NCBI GenBank assembly: GCA_024682015.1
Contig: JAIKZT010000277.1
Coordinates: 1 to 10,702, forward strand
Origin: Clostridia bacterium
Lineage (GTDB): Bacteria > Bacillota > Clostridia > Peptostreptococcales > Anaerovoracaceae
Direction of reading: 5' to 3'
DNA length: 10,702 bases
The notes under the pieces are model-generated. The model did no database searches, was not told where the DNA came from, and saw nothing but the letters and a program-made list of their open reading frames with translations. The translations under genes and the position numbers were made by a program. Of this stretch, positions 1-6,728 are shown one piece after another; position 1 is the first letter of the stretch; each line of letters opens with the position of its first letter.

Positions 1-17
1 TCGAAATCGGGCATCTT

Positions 18-157
18 CACATTTATGGAACGCCGCGACCAGACAGTGCAAACAGATAGTATAGACACATTTATGGAACGCGCGGCTACGCAGTGCAAAC
101 ACACAACTCAGACCTATTATGGAACGCTGTGCCTGCGCGGCTCAGACACATATGCAG
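18..157. repeat. Degenerate tandem repeat, about 48-bp unit
   Basis: The 16-mer CACATTTATGGAACGC occurs at 18-33 and again, identical, at 66-81, exactly 48 bases apart. A third, weaker copy (CTATTATGGAACGC) lies at 114-127, and CACATATGCAG at 147-157 looks like the start of a decayed fourth unit. A second shared block, CAGTGCAAAC, is at 44-53 and 91-100. The nonamer GAAATCGGG flanks the array at 3-11 and 172-180. The array touches the window edge and may continue to the left. I see no convincing reading frame or hairpin in the unit. It lies beyond the operon terminator, so it is intergenic relative to the genes seen here. Confidence 0.7.
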
Positions 158-186
158 ATACATATAATGATGAAATCGGGAAAGCA

Positions 187-226
187 AAACCCCGCAAAGC
201 CTGTAACTCCAAGCCTTGCGGGGTTT
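187..226 (-). terminator. Rho-independent terminator of the hydratase-icd-citDEF operon
   Basis: An inverted repeat pairs 187-200 with 213-226: eleven paired bases (AAACCCCGCAA against TTGCGGGGTTT), one A/C mismatch, then two more pairs, around a 12-nt loop. Read on the minus strand, the stem ends in GGGGTTTTGCTTTC, a usable U-rich tail. The plus-strand tail (TTTGTGT) is poorer, so the structure may be weakly bidirectional. It lies about 127 bases past the citF stop codon. The 126 bases between (227-352) hold no gene that I can support, only a small inverted repeat (TCTGTC at 284-289 against GACAGA at 313-318). Confidence 0.85.
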
Positions 227-352
227 GTGTCATTGTTGTAGCCCTCCTGAATGAAGGGTCGAGTTGAACAGATCGTTCGTTCCTCTGTCCTCATGCAGCC
301 ATCTGACGAAAAGACAGAACGACTACACGAAAGATGGAATGGAACTGCTCAG

Positions 353-1891
353 TTACTCCTCGTCGATCTGTCTTACGACGTCGATGACGGTGTTGTCGCG
401 GTACATGACCACGGCCACGATCTTGTCCTTGAACTTGATCGGGTCGGGCTTGCCCACGATGCGCTCGGCGCGCTCCGCCAGGGACTCGATGGAGACGACG
501 GGGATGCCGGCCGCCACGAGTTTCTCGGCGACTTCAGGCCTGTTCGGGTTCACCGCCACGCCCTGATCCGTAATGACCACGTCCACGACGCTGCCCGGAG
601 TAACGACCGTGTTGACCTTGGGCACGACGCAGGGGATGCGGCCTCTGGTGAGCGGGCAGACGATGACGGACAGCGCCGCGCCTTCCGCCGTGTCGGGATG
701 GCCGCCGATGGCGCCGCGGATGACCCCGTCAGAACCGGTCAGCACGTTGACGTTGAAGTCCGTGTCGACTTCCAGCGCGGACAGGATGACGAAGTCCAGC
801 TGGTTGACAGCGGACTCTCTTCTGTAACTCGCGTATGTCGGAGCGTCGATCTGCTGGTGGAAGTGGTTCTTCTTCAGGGACTTGGCCGCGTCGAGGTCGA
901 AGGACTGGACGTCCAGGATCTTCTCGATGAGGCCCTCTTCGTGCATGGCCGTGATCTGGCCGGTGATGCCGCCCAGCGCGAACCGGCACTTGATGCCCTC
1001 GTCGATCATCATCTGGCGCAGGTAGCGGGCCGTCGCCAGGGACGCGCCGCCGCTGCCCATCTGCATGGAGAATCCGTCATAGACGTAGCCGGCAGCCTTC
1101 ACGACTTCCGCCGCGGTCTTGGCGATGATCAGTTCCTTCGGGTTCTTCGTGTAGCGGGTCGCGCCGCTCATGATGCCCTTCGGATCGCCGATGTCGTCCA
1201 TGACGACCACGTAATCCACGTCGGACTCGGGGATGGCGCAGGGCGTGTTCGGGAACTTCACCAGGTTGTTCGTGATGATGATGGTCGTATCCGCCATGTG
1301 GGCGTCCGGACGGGCATAGCCCAGGGAGCCGCACATGATGGAATCGTCGTCGTCCCGGCTGTAGCCGTTGGCGTTGCCGAACGGGTCACAGGACGGAGCG
1401 CCCAGGAATGCCACGTCGATGTGGAGTTCGCCGGAAGCGACCGCTTCGCCTCTTCCGCCGTGGGAACGGAAGACGACGGGGAAATCCATGAGGCCGCGGG
1501 AGATGCGCTCGGCCAGTTCGCCGCGCATACCGCTCGTCTCGATGTGGGTGATGACGCCCTGCTCGATGTACTCGATGAGGGGCGCGTGAACCGCAGCCAG
1601 GGAGCTGGACGCCAGCGTAAGGTTCTTAAAGCCCATCTCCGCGAGCTTGGCCACGACCTGGTTGATGATGTGGTCGCCGTTGCGGAAGTGATGGTGGAAG
1701 CTGATGGTGTCGCCGTCCTTTAAGCCGGAAAGCTTGATGGCGGTCTCCAGGCTGTCCACGACCTTGTTCTTTTCACCGAACTTCTCGGAGAACGTCGCGG
1801 TATTGCGCGCTCTGGCGCCCTTGAATTCTCCGTTGCAGGCGATCTCTCCGATGTGAGGGATCTGCGCAAAATCAAACGTCTTTTCTGCCAT
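353..1891 (-). CDS. citF: Citrate lyase alpha subunit (citrate:acetyl-ACP transferase)
   Basis: CitF exchanges the acetyl group on the acyl-carrier subunit CitD for citrate, forming citryl-ACP and releasing acetate; CitE then cleaves citryl-ACP. The 512-residue product has the usual family length (about 510). It shows family-typical blocks: SFHHHFRNGD at 64-73, SHGGRGEAVASGELHIDVAFLGAPSCDPFGNANG at about 143-176, GGHPDTAEGAALSVIVCPLTRGRIPCVV at about 396-423, and VVDVVITDQGVAVNPNRPE at about 435-453. It is the last gene of the operon. One base separates the citE stop from its ATG, and its ribosome site GGAGGAG lies inside the last codons of citE (encoding VEEI), so translation is probably coupled. 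It is a cytoplasmic enzyme; no signal peptide is seen. Confidence 0.97.
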   Translation of the reverse strand: MAEKTFDFAQIPHIGEIACNGEFKGARARNTATFSEKFGEKNKVVDSLETAIKLSGLKDGDTISFHHHFRNGDHIINQVVAKLAEMGFKNLTLASSSLAAVHAPLIEYIEQGVITHIETSGMRGELAERISRGLMDFPVVFRSHGGRGEAVASGELHIDVAFLGAPSCDPFGNANGYSRDDDDSIMCGSLGYARPDAHMADTTIIITNNLVKFPNTPCAIPESDVDYVVVMDDIGDPKGIMSGATRYTKNPKELIIAKTAAEVVKAAGYVYDGFSMQMGSGGASLATARYLRQMMIDEGIKCRFALGGITGQITAMHEEGLIEKILDVQSFDLDAAKSLKKNHFHQQIDAPTYASYRRESAVNQLDFVILSALEVDTDFNVNVLTGSDGVIRGAIGGHPDTAEGAALSVIVCPLTRGRIPCVVPKVNTVVTPGSVVDVVITDQGVAVNPNRPEVAEKLVAAGIPVVSIESLAERAERIVGKPDPIKFKDKIVAVVMYRDNTVIDVVRQIDEE

Positions 1892-1892
1892 T

Positions 1893-2789
1893 TTAGATCT
1901 CCTCCACTTCTCTGACCCCTGCCAGCTCGTTGAGCTCGAGCAGTCTCTGCGCGCGGATGACGACGGGCTTGTCGATCATCTTGCCGTTGAGCGCGACGAC
2001 GCCGGAGCCCTTCGCCATGGCTTCCTCGTAAGCGCCCATGACGGCCTGGGCCTTCTTCAGGTCCTTTTCGGACGGCATGAAGACCTTGTGCAGCGGCTCG
2101 ATCTGGCGCGGGTTGATGACGGACTTGCCGTCGAAGCCCAGCTTCTTGATGAGCGTCGCTTCGGCGATGAAGCCCTCTTCGTTGTTGACGTCGGAGTACA
2201 CGGTATCCAGCGCGTCGATGCCGGCGCTGCGGGCCGCGTTGAGGATCATGCAGCGGGCGAACAGCAGTTCGATGCCGTCGCTTCTGGTGGTCTTCAGGTC
2301 GGTGACGTAGTCTTCTGCGCCGAGGGCGATGCCGATGAGGCGGTCGGACGCATGCGCGATCTCGCGGGCGTTCAGCACGCCGTTGGCGCTCTCGATGGCG
2401 GCCATCATCAGGGTGGTGCCCACGGGGATGCCGGCTTCGGCTTCGATGCGGGCGATCTCCTTCTCGCAGTCGATGACGTCCTGCGCGGAATCGGTCTTAG
2501 GCAGGCGTACGACGTGCACGCCGGCGCGGACGATGGCTTCGAGGTCCTTGACGCCAAGGCCGGAGTTCAGGTCGTTGATGCGCACGACGAGTTCCTTCTT
2601 GCCGTACTTCAGATCGTGCAGGGCCTGGTAGACGAGGAATCTCGCCGCATCCTTCTCCATGATGGAGACGGAGTCCTCCAGGTCGAACATGATGGAGTCG
2701 GAACCGTAGATGTGGCAGTCGCGGATCATGCCGGGGTTGTTGCCAGGCACGAACATCATGGATCTTCTGAGGCGTTTCTTTTCTCTCAT
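1893..2789 (-). CDS. citE: Citrate lyase beta subunit (citryl-ACP lyase)
   Basis: CitE cleaves citryl-ACP to oxaloacetate and acetyl-ACP, completing the citrate lyase cycle. The start chosen gives 298 residues, close to the family length (about 300). Numbered from there, the protein shows RRSMMFVPGNNPGM at 8-21, FDLEDSV at 35-41, the substrate-binding arginine region VVRIND at 68-73, and probable Mg2+ ligands Glu133 (AAIESANG) and Glu159/Asp160 (GAEDY). FDGKSVINPRQIEPLH near 219-234 is also typical of the HpcH/HpaI-CitE family. An ATG seven codons upstream (2810) is possible but lies within citD and before the ribosome site. The chosen ATG is 1 nt past the citD stop and 9 nt from GGGAGG, and it begins MREKKRLRRSMMF as expected. 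Confidence 0.96.
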   Translation of the reverse strand: MREKKRLRRSMMFVPGNNPGMIRDCHIYGSDSIMFDLEDSVSIMEKDAARFLVYQALHDLKYGKKELVVRINDLNSGLGVKDLEAIVRAGVHVVRLPKTDSAQDVIDCEKEIARIEAEAGIPVGTTLMMAAIESANGVLNAREIAHASDRLIGIALGAEDYVTDLKTTRSDGIELLFARCMILNAARSAGIDALDTVYSDVNNEEGFIAEATLIKKLGFDGKSVINPRQIEPLHKVFMPSEKDLKKAQAVMGAYEEAMAKGSGVVALNGKMIDKPVVIRAQRLLELNELAGVREVEEI

Positions 2790-2790
2790 C

Positions 2791-3084
2791 TTACTTCGCC
2801 TCCCATACATAGGCGTCGCTGTCCGCGGCGCGGAACGCTGCGCAGTTCACTCTCGCTTTGATGGTGCAGTCCAGGGCGCCCTTGTCGGCCGCGGTCACGA
2901 GCGCGTTCTCCACGCCCAGGCCTGCCAGCGTCTCGCGGATGACCGCTTCGATCTGCCGGCCGAACTGCTGCATGACGGAACTGGTGAGCTCCAGTTGCAC
3001 GCCGCCCTCTTCTCTGGGTTCGATGGTGACCATGATGTCCGAGGACTCCATGGTGCCGGCCATCGCTTTATGGATCAATTTCAT
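2791..3084 (-). CDS. citD: Citrate lyase gamma subunit (acyl carrier protein)
   Basis: CitD carries the 2'-(5''-triphosphoribosyl)-3'-dephospho-CoA prosthetic group on which acetyl and citryl groups are held. The 97-residue product has the usual length. It has the modification motif AGTMESSD at 9-16, in which Ser14 matches the modified serine of known CitD proteins (AGTLESGD), and the C-terminal signature DKGALDCTIKARV near 67-79. The ribosome site AGGAGGAG lies 5 nt before the ATG. An 11-nt gap (3085-3095) separates it from icd, and 1 nt separates it from citE. Attaching the prosthetic group requires CitX and CitG activities, whose genes are not in this window, so they must be encoded elsewhere for the enzyme to work. 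Confidence 0.95.
   Translation of the reverse strand: MKLIHKAMAGTMESSDIMVTIEPREEGGVQLELTSSVMQQFGRQIEAVIRETLAGLGVENALVTAADKGALDCTIKARVNCAAFRAADSDAYVWEAK
2799..2804 (-). promoter_or_regulatory. Ribosome binding site deciding the citE start
   Basis: GGGAGG on the minus strand lies 9 nt before the ATG at 2789 and inside the last codons of citD (encoding WEAK). It supports 2789 rather than the in-frame ATG at 2810, which lies upstream of this site. Confidence 0.8.
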
Positions 3085-3095
3085 AAAAGCTCCTC

Positions 3096-4310
3096 CTACG
3101 CGAGTCTCTTCTCAAGATTCTTTCTGATCTCGGCGATGAACTTGTCGGTCGTAACGGCCTTTGCTTCGATGCCTTCGGCCAGGCCCACGAGGTCCTTCGT
3201 CATGATGCCGCTGTACAGCGTGTCGAAGCAGGCGCCTTCAAGCTGATCCGCGAAGTTCTGCAGATCGGCCAGGCCATCCAGTTCGCCGCGCTTTCTCAGA
3301 GCGCCGCTCCAGGCGAAGATGGTCGCCATCGGGTTGGTGGAGGTCATCTCGCCGGTCTCCTTGTACTTGTAGTAGTGGCGGGTAACGGTGCCGTGAGCCG
3401 CCTCATACTCGAACTTGCCGTCCGGGCTGCAGAGCACGGAAGTCATCATCGCCAAGGAACCGAACGCGGTGGAGACCATGTCGGACATGACGTCGCCGTC
3501 GTAGTTCTTGCAGGCCCAGATGTAGCCGCCTTCGCTGCGGATGACGCGGGCGATGGCATCGTCGATCAGGGTGTAGAAGTACTCGAGGCCCAGCTTCTCG
3601 AAGTCGGCCTTGTAGTTCTCTTCATAGACTTTCTGGAAGATGGCCTTGAACTGTCCGTCGTACTTCTTGCAGATGGTGTCCTTCGTGGAGAACCAGAGGC
3701 TCTGCTTCGTGTTGATGGCGTACTTGAAGCAGCTGTGCGCGAAGGATTCGATGGAGGAATCCTTGTTATACAGGCCTTGCAGGACGCCCGGGCACTCGAA
3801 GTCGTAAACGACGGATTCCCATTCCTCGCCGGATTCACCCTTGAAGGAGATCTTCGCCTGACCCTTTTCGGGAACTCTGTAGTCGACGGCCTTGTAGATG
3901 TCGCCGTACGCGTGACGGGCGATGGTGATGGGCTTCTTCCAGTTCTTGACGACCGGCTTGATGAAGTCAACGAGAATGGGGGCGCGGAACACGGTGCCGT
4001 CCATGATGGCGCGGATCGTGCCGTTCGGGCTCTTCCACATCTCGGTGAGGTTGTATTCCGTCATGCGCTGGGCATTCGGGGTGATGGTCGCGCACTTGAC
4101 GCCCACGCCGTACTTGCGGCAGGCGTTCGCAGCGTCCTTCGTGATCTGGTCCTTCGTCTTGTCGCGCTCCATGAGGCCGAGGTCGTAGTATTCTGTCTTC
4201 AGGTCCACGAACGGTTCGAGCAGCTCGTCCTTGATCATCTTCCAGATGATCCGGGTCATTTCGTCGCCGTCCATTTCGACGAGCGGGGTCGTCATCTTGA
4301 TCTTATCCAT
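3096..4310 (-). CDS. icd: NADP-dependent isocitrate dehydrogenase, eukaryotic-type subfamily
   Basis: Interconverts isocitrate and 2-oxoglutarate + CO2 using NADP(H). The 404-residue product follows the homodimeric type found in eukaryotes and some anaerobic bacteria rather than the E. coli Icd type. It opens with TTPLVEMDGDEMTRIIW (7-23) and has SPNGTIR (94-100), Arg109, Arg132 and Tyr139, at the same numbers as human cytosolic IDH1. Other active-site matches are Lys210 (FSTKDT), the Asp250/251 pair, and the metal ligands Asp271 (NYDGD) and neighbours. GTVTRHY (307-313) with Arg311/His312 is the adenine-phosphate-binding loop and indicates NADP, not NAD. A TTG start at 4316 is in frame but sits almost on the ribosome site; the ATG at 4310 is 7 nt from AAAGGAGGAG. 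The gene is 21 nt after the hydratase and 11 nt before citD. Confidence 0.96.
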   Translation of the reverse strand: MDKIKMTTPLVEMDGDEMTRIIWKMIKDELLEPFVDLKTEYYDLGLMERDKTKDQITKDAANACRKYGVGVKCATITPNAQRMTEYNLTEMWKSPNGTIRAIMDGTVFRAPILVDFIKPVVKNWKKPITIARHAYGDIYKAVDYRVPEKGQAKISFKGESGEEWESVVYDFECPGVLQGLYNKDSSIESFAHSCFKYAINTKQSLWFSTKDTICKKYDGQFKAIFQKVYEENYKADFEKLGLEYFYTLIDDAIARVIRSEGGYIWACKNYDGDVMSDMVSTAFGSLAMMTSVLCSPDGKFEYEAAHGTVTRHYYKYKETGEMTSTNPMATIFAWSGALRKRGELDGLADLQNFADQLEGACFDTLYSGIMTKDLVGLAEGIEAKAVTTDKFIAEIRKNLEKRLA

Positions 4311-4317
4311 TGGCAAT

Positions 4318-4327
4318 CTCCTCCTTT
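4318..4327 (-). promoter_or_regulatory. Ribosome binding site deciding the icd start
   Basis: AAAGGAGGAG on the minus strand lies 7 nt before the ATG at 4310 in the 21-nt gap after the hydratase. A TTG at 4316 would be only 1 nt away from it, so the ATG is preferred. Confidence 0.85.
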
Positions 4328-4331
4328 GGGA

Positions 4332-6569
4332 TTACTTCAGCTTGGCCGCGTAGAAGTTCATCAGGCAGCCTTCCATGATGATGGTCTTCTCGTCTTCGGT
4401 CAGACCCTTGATGTGCAGCATGATGTCGTCGACACCCGTTTTGGTGATGACCTTGGCCGGGATGTCCTCGATGCCTTCGGCGACAGCCTTGCGGATGCCG
4501 GGAACGAACACGTAATCGTCCTCTTCGTAGTCGAACTTCGTCTCGGGATCGATCGTGAACGGCAGGATGCCCCAGTTGATGCAGTTGCTGCGATAGCGCT
4601 TGGTGGCGAACTCGTAGCAGATGTTCGCGAAGCCGCCGAGCACCTTCTGGCAGGATGCAGCCTGCTCTCTGGCGGAACCGTCGCCGGGCTTGTTGGCGAA
4701 GACGCAGGAGCCGAACTGGGTGTTCTTCAGCAGCTCGTCGGCGTCACCGACCTTAGCCAGCGCTTCCTTCAGAGCGGAAACGTCGCCGCCTTCTCTTCTC
4801 GCCTTCTCCTGCGCGGCGATGGCCTTGGACTTGCCGACGTACTCGGGGCATCTTCTGGACAGCGCGTATTCGGAGAGCTTCAGCGGGTTGGAACGCAGCG
4901 AGCTCGTCTCGCCGGAGGGGATGAGCTCGTCCGTGGTCGTTACGGGATCGTGGATGACCGCGGCCAGCTTCAGCATGATGTTGTCGGTGAGCTGATACAT
5001 CTTCGGCCAGTCGGTGATGTTCGGTCCGAGGATGAGTTCGACGCTCGGATCGGCCTTGCCGTATCCGTAGTACAGTCTCTTGTTGTAGACTTCCTTGTCG
5101 AAGTGATATTCGTGCGGCGTGTACTCGTACTCGATGTCCGTTGCGGCGGTGATGCGGCCGCCGTTGGCTGCCGTGGCAGCGATGGAGCGGGCATCCATCA
5201 GGGCGACGCCGGAGATCTGGCCTTCACCGGGCTTGGAACCTTCTCTGTTCGGGAAGTTTCTCGTGGTGTGGCGCAGGGACAGGCCGTTGTTGGCGGGCAC
5301 GTCGCCAGCGCCGAAGCACGGACCGCAGAAGGACGGCTTGATGACGACGCCGGCTTCCATCAGGGTCTGGGTGGCGCCGATCTTCGTGAGCTCGAGGGAT
5401 ACGGGCACGGAGGTCGGATAGACGCTCATGGAGAAGTAGCTGTTGCCGGTGCTCTTGTCCTTCAGGATGCAGGCAGCCTCGTCGATGGAGTCGAACATGC
5501 CGCCGGAGCAGCCGGCGATGATGCCCTGTTCGGCATAGACGCCGTCTTCCTTGACCTTGGACTGCAGATCCATGTGAGCCTTCGGGAACTTCTTGGCGGC
5601 TTCCGCCTCGACGCCCGCGAGGATTTCCTTCGCGTTGGCCTGGAATTCGTGGATGGTGTAGGCGTTGGAGGGATGGAACGGCAGAGCGATCATGGACTCC
5701 TGCTTGTCAAGGTCGATCGTGATCATGGAGTCGTAGTACGCGCCATTGCCGGGCTGCAGCTTCTTGTAGTCTTCCGGTCTCTGGTGAGCCGCGAAGAAGC
5801 CTTCGGTGGTCTCGTCGGTCTCCCAGATGGAGGACACGCAGGTCGTCTCGGTCGTCATGACGTCGATGCCGTTGCGGAAGTCGATGGGCAGATACTTCAG
5901 GCCCGGGCCGGTGAACTCGAGCACCTTGTTCTTTACGAAACCATTTGCGAACGTGGCCTTGACCAGGGAGATCGCCACATCGTGGGGGCCGATGCCCTTT
6001 CTGGGCTTGCCGGTGAGATATACGAGAACGACTTCGGGATAGTTGAGGTCCCAGGTGTTCTTCAGCAGCTGCTTGACGAGCTCGGGGCCGCCCTCGCCCA
6101 CAGCCATGGTGCCCAGGGCGCCGTAGCGGGTGTGGGAGTCGGAGCCGAGGATCATGGCGCCGCACTTGGCCATCTCTTCTCTGGCGTAGGAGTGGATGAC
6201 GGACATGTTGGCGGGAACGTAGATGCCGCCGTATTTCTTGGCCGCGGAAAGGCCGAATACGTGGTCGTCCTCGTTGATGGTGCCGCCGACCGCGCACAGG
6301 GAGTTGTGGCAGTTCGTCATGGCGTACGGCATCGGGAATTCCTTCAGGCCGGAACCTCTGGCCGTCTGGATGATCCCGACATACGTGATGTCGTGGGAAA
6401 CCATGGCGTCGAACGTGATCTGGAGCTTGGCCGGATCACCCGACTTGTTGTGCGCCTGCAGGATGTTGTAGGCGATGGTCTTTTTCTTGGCTTCTTCCTT
6501 GGGTTCGAAGCCCGCTTCGCAAGGCTTGCCGTCTACGAGGAAGACGCCCTGTTCGTGCAGCTGGATCAT
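4332..6569 (-). CDS. Aconitase-family hydratase, probable aconitate hydratase (YbhJ-like)
   Basis: Probably isomerises citrate and isocitrate through cis-aconitate with a 4Fe-4S cluster. The 745-residue product has aconitase hallmarks: the catalytic block LGSDSHTRYGALGTMAVGEGG (141-161, His147), candidate cluster cysteines Cys354 (AGCSGG) and Cys415/Cys418 (FCGPCFGAG), a SGETSSLRSNP block (552-562), and the swivel-domain motif RSNCINWGILPF (660-671). The usual GSCTN context of the first cysteine is altered to GCSGG, and the overall type resembles the less-studied YbhJ branch rather than AcnA or AcnB. Strict substrate identity is therefore inference, but position directly before icd and citDEF strongly favours aconitate/citrate. 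First gene of the operon; the ribosome site AAAGGAGAG is 4 nt before the ATG. No signal peptide is seen. Confidence 0.88.
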   Translation of the reverse strand: MIQLHEQGVFLVDGKPCEAGFEPKEEAKKKTIAYNILQAHNKSGDPAKLQITFDAMVSHDITYVGIIQTARGSGLKEFPMPYAMTNCHNSLCAVGGTINEDDHVFGLSAAKKYGGIYVPANMSVIHSYAREEMAKCGAMILGSDSHTRYGALGTMAVGEGGPELVKQLLKNTWDLNYPEVVLVYLTGKPRKGIGPHDVAISLVKATFANGFVKNKVLEFTGPGLKYLPIDFRNGIDVMTTETTCVSSIWETDETTEGFFAAHQRPEDYKKLQPGNGAYYDSMITIDLDKQESMIALPFHPSNAYTIHEFQANAKEILAGVEAEAAKKFPKAHMDLQSKVKEDGVYAEQGIIAGCSGGMFDSIDEAACILKDKSTGNSYFSMSVYPTSVPVSLELTKIGATQTLMEAGVVIKPSFCGPCFGAGDVPANNGLSLRHTTRNFPNREGSKPGEGQISGVALMDARSIAATAANGGRITAATDIEYEYTPHEYHFDKEVYNKRLYYGYGKADPSVELILGPNITDWPKMYQLTDNIMLKLAAVIHDPVTTTDELIPSGETSSLRSNPLKLSEYALSRRCPEYVGKSKAIAAQEKARREGGDVSALKEALAKVGDADELLKNTQFGSCVFANKPGDGSAREQAASCQKVLGGFANICYEFATKRYRSNCINWGILPFTIDPETKFDYEEDDYVFVPGIRKAVAEGIEDIPAKVITKTGVDDIMLHIKGLTEDEKTIIMEGCLMNFYAAKLK

Positions 6570-6602
6570 TTTTCTCTCCTTTACTGTGAACCGCTATAGC
6601 AA

Positions 6603-6652
6603 GGCATGAAAATGCCCGTAGTTCTATACGATAACAGTATACCACTACGGGC
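6603..6652 (-). promoter_or_regulatory. Inverted repeat and overlapping small hairpin in the operon leader
   Basis: GCCCGTAGT (6614-6622) and ACTACGGGC (6644-6652) form a perfect 9-bp inverted repeat. Inside it, TATAC (6625-6629) pairs with GTATA (6637-6641) after a 2-by-2 mismatch, leaving a 7-nt centre. The whole is 39 nt and symmetric, fitting either an operator for a dimeric repressor or an RNA hairpin. GGCAT (6603-6607) and ATGCC (6612-6616) form a second small hairpin with a 4-nt loop; it shares bases 6614-6616 with the first, so in RNA the two cannot both form fully. No U-run follows, so this is not a plain terminator. It lies 34 bases before the hydratase start codon. Confidence 0.6.
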
Positions 6653-6708
6653 GCAAATTGTATACGATTTATTGGTATTCGTACAATTTATTTAAGTGCA
6701 TACAATTT
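6636..6708 (-). promoter_or_regulatory. Probable promoter and operator region of the hydratase-icd-citDEF operon
   Basis: This is an AT-rich stretch in GC-rich surroundings. Minus-strand candidates are TTGTAC (6681-6686), 16 nt and TATACA (6659-6664); or an extended -10 TGGTATACT (6636-6644) within the inverted repeat. Several similar elements cluster here: AAATTGTA (6655-6662) faces TACAATTT at 6682-6689, with flanking CGA and TCG also complementary, and a second TACAATTT lies at 6701-6708, 19 bases further on. GTATAC occurs at 6637-6642 and 6660-6665. Such short GTATAC-centred palindromes suit FadR/GntR-type regulators, a family known to control citrate genes in lactic acid bacteria (CitO, CitI). 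That assignment is inference. Confidence 0.5.
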
Positions 6709-6728
6709 ACATTAAATGGTTATGCAGG

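Noticed and set aside
18..157. CRISPR array as an explanation of the 48-bp repeat
   Set aside because: Only two exact copies of a 16-mer, the between-copy sequence is itself partly conserved, and no cas gene is seen.
117..233. A 38-codon minus-strand frame starting at 233 with AGGAGG 9 nt ahead of its ATG
   Set aside because: The ribosome-like site is good, but the frame runs straight through both arms of the operon terminator and into the tandem repeat. The peptide has no recognisable feature, so I treat it as chance unless ribosome profiling shows otherwise.
25..267. A plus-strand frame of 80 codons over the left-edge repeats
   Set aside because: It spans the tandem repeat and the terminator, lacks a ribosome site, and has no family resemblance. 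The repeated MER-start is only the repeat unit translated.
251..1723. A plus-strand open frame of about 490 codons opposite citF
   Set aside because: Same cause: a shadow of the citF reading frame with an Asp/His/Val/Arg-rich, motif-free product.
3375..6599. A plus-strand open frame of about 1074 codons opposite the hydratase and icd genes
   Set aside because: It is antisense to two clear enzymes. GC-rich coding sequence with strong codon bias often leaves the opposite strand free of stops; its product is low-complexity (rich in V, D, G, L, H) and has no recognisable domain.
6593..6600. Palindrome GCTATAGC before the hydratase gene
   Set aside because: Eight bases only, single copy, not part of the larger symmetric region; too short to claim as a site.
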